From the NCBI GenBank assembly GCA_012961845.1, contig DTYO01000048.1, positions 1-12,342 of the forward strand: a stretch of 12,342 bases of DNA, written 5' to 3'. Both the position numbers and the translations under genes were made by a program. This document shows positions 6,755-12,342 of the stretch, piece after piece. The notes under the pieces are model-generated. The model did not search any database and was not told the origin of the DNA. It saw only the letters and a list, made by a program, of their open reading frames with translations. How positions within the stretch are numbered: the stretch's first letter is position 1; every line of letters begins with the position of its first letter. This DNA is from Thermodesulfobacteriaceae bacterium (GTDB lineage Bacteria; Desulfobacterota; Dissulfuribacteria; Dissulfuribacterales; UBA3076).

Positions 6755-9700
6755 ATGTTCACCCATCTCCACCTGCATACGGAATACAGCCTGCTGGACG
6801 GAGCCATTAAGCTCAGTAACCTCTTTCCCAGGGCTCTGGAATACGGCTATGATACCCTGGCGATCACGGATCACGGCAACATGTACGGCGCGCTGAAATT
6901 CTATGAAGAAGCCCGCAGAAACAACATCAAACCTATCATCGGCTGTGAGATTTATGTGGCACCGAAGGGACGCAGAGACAAGAGCGCCAAAAGTTCGGGA
7001 GCTGCCGCCTACCACCTGGTCCTGCTTGCAAAGGACCTCACTGGCTACCGCAATCTACTGAAGCTTGTAACCCTGGCCCGGTTCGAGGGATTCCATTACA
7101 AACCCAGGGTGGATCTTGAACTCCTCAGGGAATTCAACGAAGGTCTCATTGCGCTCTCCGCCTGCCTCCACGGTCAGGTTCCGGCAGCCATCCTGAACGG
7201 CGATGGCAAGAAGGCCAGAGAGCTCGCCGAGCAGTATGCCGACATCTTCAGAGGAAGATTTTACCTGGAAATCCAGGAAAACGGCATTCCTGACCAAAAA
7301 CTGGTCAACGAAGGTCTTATCGACCTTGGCACCCGGCTGGGAATCCCCGTAGTGGCAACCAACGACTGCCACTATCTGACGTCCGGGGATGCAGAGGCCC
7401 ATGACGTACTTCTCTGCATCCAGACCAACAGGACCGTTGACGATCCCAACAGAATGAGATTCACCACGGACCAGATCTATTTCACCTCTCCGGAAGAGAT
7501 GGAACGGAGATTCGATTATTTCCCCGAGGCCTTGGCGGTAACCATGGAAATTGCAGATCAGTGCAACGTGGAACTGGAGCTGGGCAGGTACCATTTCCCT
7601 ACGTATCCCCTTGAAGAAGGAGAAACGTACGAGACAAGGTTCGAGTCCCTAGCCAGGGAAGGCCTTGAAAGACGTATCAGCGAAGACGGCATTCCGGAGG
7701 AAATGCTTGCCGCCTACCACGACAGATTCGACGAAGAAATCTCTGTAATAAAAGAGATGGGTTTTGCATCCTATTTCCTGATCGTAGCCGATTTCATAAA
7801 CTGGGCGAAAGAACAGTCCATACCGGTAGGGCCCGGCAGAGGCTCAGCCGCAGGTTCCCTTGTGGCTTATTCAATGCGCATTACAGACATTGATCCAGTA
7901 CGTTACGGACTATTCTTTGAGCGATTTCTAAATGTTGAGAGAAAGTCTCTGCCTGATATAGACGTAGACTTCTGCATGAAGCGCAGGGACGAGGTCATAG
8001 AATACGTGGCCGGCAAATACGGTGGAGAGGACCATGTGGCCCAGATCATCACCTTCGGACAGATGAAGGCCAAGGCTGTCATCCGGGACGTGGGCAGGGG
8101 CCTCGGCATTCCCTACCCTGAAGTTGACAAGATCGCCAAGCTGGTGCCTGACCAGATCAAGATGACCCTGGACAAGGCCCTTGAGATGGAACCCAAGCTG
8201 GCCGAACTGACCGAAAACGATCCCAAGGTGGCCAGGCTCATCACCATAGCAAGTTCACTCGAAGGGCTTCCCAGGCATGCATCGACCCATGCAGCAGGCG
8301 TGGTCATATCCGACAGGCCGATGGTGGAGTACCTGCCCCTGACCAAGGGGCAGGAAGACGAGACCGTAACCCAGTTCGCCATGAAAGATGTGGAAAAGGC
8401 CGGATTGATTAAATTCGACTTTTTAGGTCTGAAGACACTCACGGTGATAGACACCGCGCAGAAACTCATCAAGGAGCATACGGGGGAAGCGATAGATCTC
8501 ACCAGTATTCCTCTGGACGATCAGGCTACATACGAACTCTTGGCAAAAGGCGACACCACCGGCGTCTTCCAGCTTGAGAGCGCCGGCATGAAGGCCCTGA
8601 TCCGGAGAATGAAGCCCTCGAGCTTCACGGATCTCATAGCGCTTGTAGCCCTTTACCGGCCCGGCCCCCTGGACAGCGGCATGGTAGACCAGTTTGTGAA
8701 GGCCAAGCATGGTGAGATAGAAGTAAAATACCTTCTTCCTGAACTCGAACCGATTCTCAGGGAGACATACGGGGTCATAGTCTACCAGGAGCAGGTCATG
8801 AAGATCGCACAGGTCCTGGGTGGATACAGCCTTGGCGAAGGCGACATGCTCCGTCGGGCCATGGGAAAAAAGATACCGGCCGAGATGGCCGCCCAGAGGG
8901 ACAGGTTCATGGAAGGAGCCAGGAAGCTCGGTCATCCCCTGGACAAGGCACGGATCATATTCGATCTCATGGAAAAGTTTGCAGGCTACGGGTTCAACAA
9001 GAGCCATTCCGCTGCATACGCCCTGATAGCATATCAGACCGCCTGGCTCAAGACCCATTATCTTGTTCCCTTCCTGGCCTCGCTCCTCTCGAACGAACTG
9101 GGAAACACCGACGGAGTAGTAAAATTTCTGGGGGAATGCGAATCCCGTGGAATCAGCATACTCCCGCCTGATATAAACCGAAGCAGGATGAGTTTCACCA
9201 TTGAAGATGACAGCATCCGCTTCAGCCTCACGGCTGTAAAAAATGTCGGCACCGGAGCCATAGAGGCCATAGTAAAAGAGAGGGAAAAACACGGAAAATT
9301 CAAAAATTTTGGAGATTTCTGTGGCAGAGCGGATCTTGGCAGAATAAACAAGCGGGTCCTTGAAAGCCTCATCAAATGCGGTGCTTTTGATTCGCTCGGA
9401 CACAGACGCTCTCAACTGTTCGAAATACTGGACCAGGCAATTGAATTCGGACAGACGAAGCGAAAAGAACGAATGGCTGGCCAGCTTTCACTTTTTGACC
9501 TCATGGCGCAGACGGCACCGGAAGAGGCATCCGGGTCAGCTCTCGACATTCCCGACATTCCTGAATGGCCTCAGCTCCAGCGACTGGCCTTTGAAAAAGA
9601 GGCACTGGGATTCTACATAAGCGGCCATCCCCTAGACCCCTTCAAGAAGGATCTTGCCGGGCTTACCAGCATCAATACCGCGAACATAAGCGGCCTTGCG

Positions 9701-10264
9701 GAAAAGAGCCGGGCGGGCATCGCGGGAATAGTGAGAAGCAGAAAGGAAATCACCACCAGAAAAGGGGACAGGATGGCCTTCCTGATCCTGGAAGACCTTC
9801 ATGGGTCCATAGAAGTAGTGTGCTTCCCGCAGATATATGCATCTTCCCGGGAGGCAATCGATTCCGACGCTCCCGTATGGGTGGAAGGAGGAGTGAAGAG
9901 AGACGACAAGGATTCAATGGTCAAGATCATTGCAGAAGTGATCGAACCGCTTGAAGTCACATGTAGCCGAAAGGCAAGCAGCCTGTCCATCGAACTCCGG
10001 ACAGAAAAGATTGATCCGTCCGCTCTCAAACCACTGCGGGAAATGCTGGCCAGATTTCCCGGCATGTACCCGGTAAAACTATGCATCACGGCCCACGGCG
10101 GAGCCATGGTGTACCTGAAACTGCCTGATGAATATTCAATGACTATGAGCCCTGAGGTCTCAGAGGCCATTAACGACTTTCTGGGATATCCAGGGCTCAG
10201 TGTGGAATACGAGAGGCTCAGATCAGAAGATATGAACAGCGACAACCATTTCAAAAACCATTGA
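6755..10264 (+). CDS. dnaE: DNA polymerase III alpha subunit (DnaE)
   Basis: This 1169-residue protein is the replicative DNA polymerase catalytic subunit. The ATG at 6755 is preferred over an in-frame ATG at 6707, which lies inside guaA; from 6755 the protein begins MFTHLHLHTEYSLLDG, the normal DnaE start. The N-terminal PHP domain keeps His6, His8, Asp39-His40, Glu65, His87, Cys137, Asp204 and His206. The polymerase core has GPGRGSAAGS at about 359-368 and the catalytic aspartates 401 and 403 (PDIDVDF) and 555 (KFDFLGLKT), the same numbers as the E. coli enzyme. A helix-hairpin-helix region lies near 822-844. A clamp-binding motif QLSLF is at 910-914, and an OB-fold nucleic-acid domain at about 986-1025. 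It is 4 bases downstream of guaA. Length and domain order are those of proteobacterial DnaE, not PolC. Confidence 0.98.
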   Translation: MFTHLHLHTEYSLLDGAIKLSNLFPRALEYGYDTLAITDHGNMYGALKFYEEARRNNIKPIIGCEIYVAPKGRRDKSAKSSGAAAYHLVLLAKDLTGYRNLLKLVTLARFEGFHYKPRVDLELLREFNEGLIALSACLHGQVPAAILNGDGKKARELAEQYADIFRGRFYLEIQENGIPDQKLVNEGLIDLGTRLGIPVVATNDCHYLTSGDAEAHDVLLCIQTNRTVDDPNRMRFTTDQIYFTSPEEMERRFDYFPEALAVTMEIADQCNVELELGRYHFPTYPLEEGETYETRFESLAREGLERRISEDGIPEEMLAAYHDRFDEEISVIKEMGFASYFLIVADFINWAKEQSIPVGPGRGSAAGSLVAYSMRITDIDPVRYGLFFERFLNVERKSLPDIDVDFCMKRRDEVIEYVAGKYGGEDHVAQIITFGQMKAKAVIRDVGRGLGIPYPEVDKIAKLVPDQIKMTLDKALEMEPKLAELTENDPKVARLITIASSLEGLPRHASTHAAGVVISDRPMVEYLPLTKGQEDETVTQFAMKDVEKAGLIKFDFLGLKTLTVIDTAQKLIKEHTGEAIDLTSIPLDDQATYELLAKGDTTGVFQLESAGMKALIRRMKPSSFTDLIALVALYRPGPLDSGMVDQFVKAKHGEIEVKYLLPELEPILRETYGVIVYQEQVMKIAQVLGGYSLGEGDMLRRAMGKKIPAEMAAQRDRFMEGARKLGHPLDKARIIFDLMEKFAGYGFNKSHSAAYALIAYQTAWLKTHYLVPFLASLLSNELGNTDGVVKFLGECESRGISILPPDINRSRMSFTIEDDSIRFSLTAVKNVGTGAIEAIVKEREKHGKFKNFGDFCGRADLGRINKRVLESLIKCGAFDSLGHRRSQLFEILDQAIEFGQTKRKERMAGQLSLFDLMAQTAPEEASGSALDIPDIPEWPQLQRLAFEKEALGFYISGHPLDPFKKDLAGLTSINTANISGLAEKSRAGIAGIVRSRKEITTRKGDRMAFLILEDLHGSIEVVCFPQIYASSREAIDSDAPVWVEGGVKRDDKDSMVKIIAEVIEPLEVTCSRKASSLSIELRTEKIDPSALKPLREMLARFPGMYPVKLCITAHGGAMVYLKLPDEYSMTMSPEVSEAINDFLGYPGLSVEYERLRSEDMNSDNHFKNH

Positions 10265-10267
10265 ACA

Positions 10268-10307
10268 CGGATTATTCGCTTCGAAGGCAGGTGTGCTGAA
10301 TAATCCG
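10268..10307. repeat. 10-bp inverted repeat after dnaE
   Basis: CGGATTATTC (10268-10277) and GAATAATCCG (10298-10307) are perfect reverse complements around a 20-base loop that contains the small palindrome CTTCGAAG. It begins 4 bases after the dnaE stop. No T-tract follows on either strand, so a classical intrinsic terminator is unlikely. It may be a 3'-end stabilising stem or a regulator site for the gene starting at 10350. Confidence 0.5.
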
Positions 10308-10309
10308 GG

Positions 10310-10337
10310 TTGAATATTTAATCCCTGCTGTTATAAA
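10310..10337 (+). promoter_or_regulatory. Candidate promoter for the pyruvate-kinase-domain gene and smpB
   Basis: TTGAAT (10310-10315, 4 of 6 to -35) and TATAAA (10332-10337, 5 of 6 to -10) are separated by 16 bases. Transcription would be expected to begin near 10344, only about 6 bases before the ATG at 10350, which would give an almost leaderless message. The sequence just before that ATG has no Shine-Dalgarno, which agrees with this. Prediction only. Confidence 0.45.
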
Positions 10338-10349
10338 GTCATCATTATT

Positions 10350-10907
10350 ATGGAAACTGCTTTCAGAAAACCAGGATACAGGAATACTGATGCAGCCATG
10401 GCCGTTCTGCGGGAAAGTGTGGCAAGGTTTGGCATCAGGCAGGTGGTGGTGGCATCCACACGGGGGGGCACAGGCCTTGAGGCGGCAGAGATGTTTGAGG
10501 GCTCCAAGACCAAGGTGGTAATTGTAACCCACAACGTGGGTTTTAAGAAGCCCGGAACTCTGGAGATGTACGACGAAACAAGGAGAAAGATAGAAGAACT
10601 GGGCGCCAGGGTGCTGACGGGCACGATGCCGTTCAGAAGCATAGGGACCGCCATCAGAGAACAACAGGCCTACTCCCAGCAGGATCTGATCGCAAACACG
10701 CTCAGGCTTCTGGGGCAGGGCACAAAGGTGTGCGTGGAAATAGTGCTCATGGCCTCTGACGCCGGCCTGATCACCCCGGAAGACTGCCTTGCGGTTGCCG
10801 GCACGGCACGGGGTGCAGACACTGTGGCACTGATCAAGCCTGCACCCTCCAACAGACTCTTTGAGCTAAAAATACGCCGCATCCTGGCAAAACCATCAAA
10901 CTGGTAA
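10350..10907 (+). CDS. Stand-alone pyruvate kinase C-terminal (alpha/beta) domain protein
   Basis: This 185-residue protein resembles the C-terminal allosteric domain of pyruvate kinase (PK_C fold) without the catalytic barrel. Visible family features are the opening FRKPGYRNTDAAMAVL, the strand-loop VVVASTRGGTGLEAAEMF at about 32-49, VVIVTHNVGFKKPGT near 58-72, and a late segment AGTARGADTVALIKPAPSN at about 150-168. In pyruvate kinase this domain binds allosteric effectors; stand-alone versions occur in bacteria and archaea and their biochemical role is not established. It is not a truncated pyruvate kinase, because the start and length fit the stand-alone group. The ATG at 10350 has no Shine-Dalgarno, and a promoter-like sequence ends 12 bases before it, so the message may be leaderless. 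The stop at 10905-10907 is 6 bases before the smpB ATG, so the two are probably coupled. Family assignment is good; function unknown. Confidence 0.82.
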   Translation: METAFRKPGYRNTDAAMAVLRESVARFGIRQVVVASTRGGTGLEAAEMFEGSKTKVVIVTHNVGFKKPGTLEMYDETRRKIEELGARVLTGTMPFRSIGTAIREQQAYSQQDLIANTLRLLGQGTKVCVEIVLMASDAGLITPEDCLAVAGTARGADTVALIKPAPSNRLFELKIRRILAKPSNW

Positions 10908-10913
10908 AATGTG

Positions 10914-11381
10914 ATGGCGAAAGACGGAAACGGCATCAAAATCGTCTGCCAGAACCGTAAGGCCAGGCACCAGTATCACATAGAAGACACCTATGAGGCC
11001 GGCCTTGTGCTTATCGGAGCTGAGGTGAAGTCTCTCAGGGAATCCAGGGCCAACATCGCTGACGGCTATGTGGACTTCAGGAGCGGTGAAGCCTGGCTCC
11101 ACAACGTGCACATATCACCCTACCCCCATTCCGGCCCTGCAGACAAGCCGGACCCGACCCGTACCAGGAAACTCCTGCTCAACAGGCGTGAAATACGCAA
11201 ACTCATGGGGAAGACCCAGGAACGCGGCTATACCATCATACCTCTCAAGATCTATTTCCGGAACGGCAGGGCTAAGGTGGAAATCGCCCTTGCAAAAGGC
11301 AAGAAGCTCTATGACAAGAGGGAGACCATGCGGCGCAAGACCCTGGAGAGGGAATTTCAGAAGAAGTACAAGATCAGATAA
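10914..11381 (+). CDS. smpB: SsrA-binding protein SmpB
   Basis: SmpB binds the tRNA-like part of tmRNA and delivers it to stalled ribosomes, taking the place of the missing anticodon arm. The 155-residue sequence contains NRKARHQYHIEDTYEAGL at about 13-30, the family hallmark GAEVKSLRESRANIADGYV at about 34-52, HISPYPHS near 70, and a basic C-terminal tail KKLYDKRETMRRKTLEREF. That tail enters the empty mRNA channel in studied homologues. The ATG at 10914 was chosen; a GTG one codon earlier is also possible. Neither has a Shine-Dalgarno, so translation is probably coupled to the preceding gene, whose stop is 6 bases away. Its RNA partner ssrA is encoded about 600 bases downstream on the same strand. 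Confidence 0.97.
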   Translation: MAKDGNGIKIVCQNRKARHQYHIEDTYEAGLVLIGAEVKSLRESRANIADGYVDFRSGEAWLHNVHISPYPHSGPADKPDPTRTRKLLLNRREIRKLMGKTQERGYTIIPLKIYFRNGRAKVEIALAKGKKLYDKRETMRRKTLEREFQKKYKIR

Positions 11382-11404
11382 GGTGCAAAGCAGGAGTAAC
11401 CATT

Positions 11405-11914
11405 ATGTGGCCGTTCAGGTACTGCCCGGAATGCGGCAGTAAATTGACAACGGAAACATGCAGCCACTGCCTACCGTGCAGGGTTTGCGGCCTGATCCAT
11501 TACAACAATGCCAAGCCCTGTGCCGGAGTATTGATTGTGAGGGATGGCAGACTGCTTTTGGCGAGACGGGCCGGAGATCCCCAAAAAGGCGCCTGGGATG
11601 CAGTCGGAGGATTTCTCAGGCCTGATGAACATCCGGAAGATGCAGCTGTCCGGGAGGCAAGAGAGGAAACCGGTCTCCACGTCCGCCTGAAGGAGATATC
11701 GGGTATTTACATCGACACATACGGAACTGACAGAATCTATACTCTCAATATTTATTATACTGCAGAAGCCGATTTGGGTGATCCTGTGCCGGCATCTGAT
11801 GTAAGTGAATTGAAATGGTTTGATCCGTCCGCCCCGCCTTCTCATCTTGCCTTCAAACATCAGGAGGGCCTATTAAAAGATTTTTTCAGTCAAATGGAAA
11901 AACAGACTTATTGA
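11405..11914 (+). CDS. Nudix hydrolase with N-terminal zinc ribbon
   Basis: This 169-residue enzyme hydrolyses a nucleoside diphosphate linked to another group; the substrate cannot be named from sequence. The N-terminus has C7xxC10 and C25xxC28 (FRYCPECGS and PCRVCGL), a zinc-ribbon arrangement, with extra cysteines at 19, 22 and 39. The Nudix box is complete: Gly69, Glu75, Arg83-Glu84, Glu87-Glu88 and Gly90 match GX5EX7REUXEEXGU. The SQPWPFP signature that follows the box in NADH pyrophosphatases (NudC) is absent, so a NudC assignment is not supported despite the zinc ribbon. The start is well fixed by AGGAG at 11392-11396, 8 bases upstream. It begins 23 bases after smpB and its stop codon overlaps the -35 element of the ssrA promoter. 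Confidence 0.9.
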   Translation: MWPFRYCPECGSKLTTETCSHCLPCRVCGLIHYNNAKPCAGVLIVRDGRLLLARRAGDPQKGAWDAVGGFLRPDEHPEDAAVREAREETGLHVRLKEISGIYIDTYGTDRIYTLNIYYTAEADLGDPVPASDVSELKWFDPSAPPSHLAFKHQEGLLKDFFSQMEKQTY

Positions 11915-11939
11915 CACAGCCCTTTATAGGTCTTATTTT
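11911..11939 (+). promoter_or_regulatory. Sigma70-type promoter for ssrA
   Basis: TTGACA at 11911-11916 is a perfect -35 element and TATTTT at 11934-11939 is a 4-of-6 -10 element, with a 17-base spacer. The -35 overlaps the stop codon of the Nudix gene. Transcription would start near 11946, leaving a leader of roughly 37 bases before the mature tmRNA 5' end; this would be removed by RNase P as for tRNAs. Confidence 0.65.
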
Positions 11940-11982
11940 AGATGCAAGTTTCACATGCCTTTTAGAACACTCCATTCACAAT

Positions 11983-12337
11983 GGGGGCGAACCGGATTCG
12001 ACGGGGGTATGGAAGCTCAAGTTGCGTGCCGGGGACCTGTAACCTCGCAAAAAAGCAGGACAATTACAAACGCCGACTCTGAATACGAGTACGCACTGGC
12101 CGCATAAGACGGCCACATCTTTCTCAGCCTTCCTGTAAGCCGGGAAAAGATGCAATTTTTACAGGATCGCTTCTCAGAAGAGCTTACCTCTTGGGAAGTT
12201 AAATTTCTGTAAGCTAACCGAAAGATACCCTGCCTGGGCGGGGATTTTTCGGTGAAAATAAAAAAGCCTAGGCTACGCACGTAGACGCTTGAGTGGAATG
12301 CTTTCGGACGCGGGTTCGATTCCCGCCGCCTCCACCA
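11983..12337 (+). ncRNA. ssrA: Transfer-messenger RNA (tmRNA)
   Basis: tmRNA rescues stalled ribosomes and tags the unfinished protein for degradation. The 5' GGGGGCG pairs with 3' CGCCTCC to give a 7-bp acceptor stem with a G-U at pair 3, the alanine identity mark, followed by discriminator A and an encoded CCA (12335-12337). The T-arm is GCGGG-TTCGATT-CCCGC at 12310-12326, and the 5' part has the conserved GGATTCGACGGG. Internal helices fit the one-piece form: CTCAAG (12016-12021) with CTTGAG (12288-12293); TTGCG with CGCAA (12022-12050) and CCTG with CAGG as pseudoknot 1; TCCTGTAA with TTACAGGA (12131-12166); AGCTTAC with GTAAGCT (12181-12215); and CCGAAA with TTTCGG (12218-12252). The total of 355 bases is normal and it is not a permuted two-piece tmRNA. 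Its partner gene smpB is close upstream. Confidence 0.97.
12072..12107 (+). other. tmRNA tag-peptide reading frame
   Basis: The frame ending in TAA at 12105-12107 encodes ADSEYEYALAA if the resume codon is GCC at 12072. The ALAA ending is the usual protease-recognition tail. The stop lies in the loop of a 6-bp stem, TGGCCG (12097-12102) with CGGCCA (12110-12115), as expected for helix 5. The first codon is not certain: the same frame is open upstream as ACA AAC (Thr-Asn), so the tag could be 1-2 residues longer. GCC is preferred because almost all known tags begin with alanine or glycine. Confidence 0.7.
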
Positions 12338-12342
12338 TTTGA

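Noticed and set aside
6070..6807. Open frame of 245 codons on the minus strand across the guaA 3' half and dnaE start.
   Set aside because: It is antisense to strongly conserved GuaA sequence, with no recognisable motifs and no plausible start signal.
8423..9415. Long open frame (330 codons) on the minus strand inside dnaE.
   Set aside because: It lies wholly antisense to conserved DnaE core sequence and its translation matches no family I recognise; it is an overlap artefact of the real gene.
12265..12274. Perfect 10-bp palindrome AGCCTAGGCT.
   Set aside because: It lies inside the tmRNA and belongs to that RNA's body; there is no reason to treat it as a separate operator or insertion target.

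Overview
The window reads as part of a mid-GC Gram-negative bacterial chromosome, most likely a deltaproteobacterium (Desulfobacterota). The assignment is an inference from three things: a hopanoid-type gene set combined with ispH and a DUF116 protein, a one-piece tmRNA, and the general character of the proteins. No mobile element, phage gene, CRISPR array or tRNA cluster is visible. Genes are tightly packed. The only long gap is a 522-base divergent intergenic region at 4675-5196.

Left arm (1-4674, all minus strand). Read in the direction of transcription, the order is hpnB (family 2 glycosyltransferase), ispH (last step of the MEP isoprenoid pathway), a two-helix membrane protein with a cysteine-rich DUF116 domain, hpnA (extended SDR sugar epimerase) and the first 146 codons of an MMPL/RND exporter, probably hpnN, cut by the window edge. 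This looks like one end of a hopanoid locus, with precursor supply (IspH), sugar or head-group type enzymes (HpnA, HpnB) and lipid export (HpnN). The squalene/hopene cyclase and hpnC/D/E/H are not in the window. A good sigma70-like promoter lies in the hpnB-ispH gap, so ispH and the genes after it may be expressed separately from hpnB.

Divergent gap (4675-5196). No convincing gene is present. It holds several dyads: a hairpin and an inverted repeat on the hpnB side, two closely spaced palindromes in the middle, and a possible leader stem on the guaA side.

Right arm (5197-12342, all plus strand). guaA (GMP synthase) is followed 4 bases later by dnaE (DNA polymerase III alpha). After an 85-base gap containing a 10-bp inverted repeat and a promoter-like sequence comes a small stand-alone pyruvate-kinase C-terminal-domain protein. 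It is nearly contiguous with smpB. A zinc-ribbon Nudix hydrolase follows, then a complete tmRNA gene (ssrA) with encoded CCA and a tag ending in ALAA. SmpB and tmRNA, the two dedicated parts of the trans-translation ribosome rescue system, therefore lie about 600 bases apart with only the Nudix gene between them.

Most of the window is ordinary, well-conserved housekeeping content. The parts least explained by known function are the DUF116 protein inside the hopanoid/isoprenoid cluster, the orphan pyruvate-kinase-domain gene with an apparently leaderless start next to smpB, and the dyads in the divergent gap.
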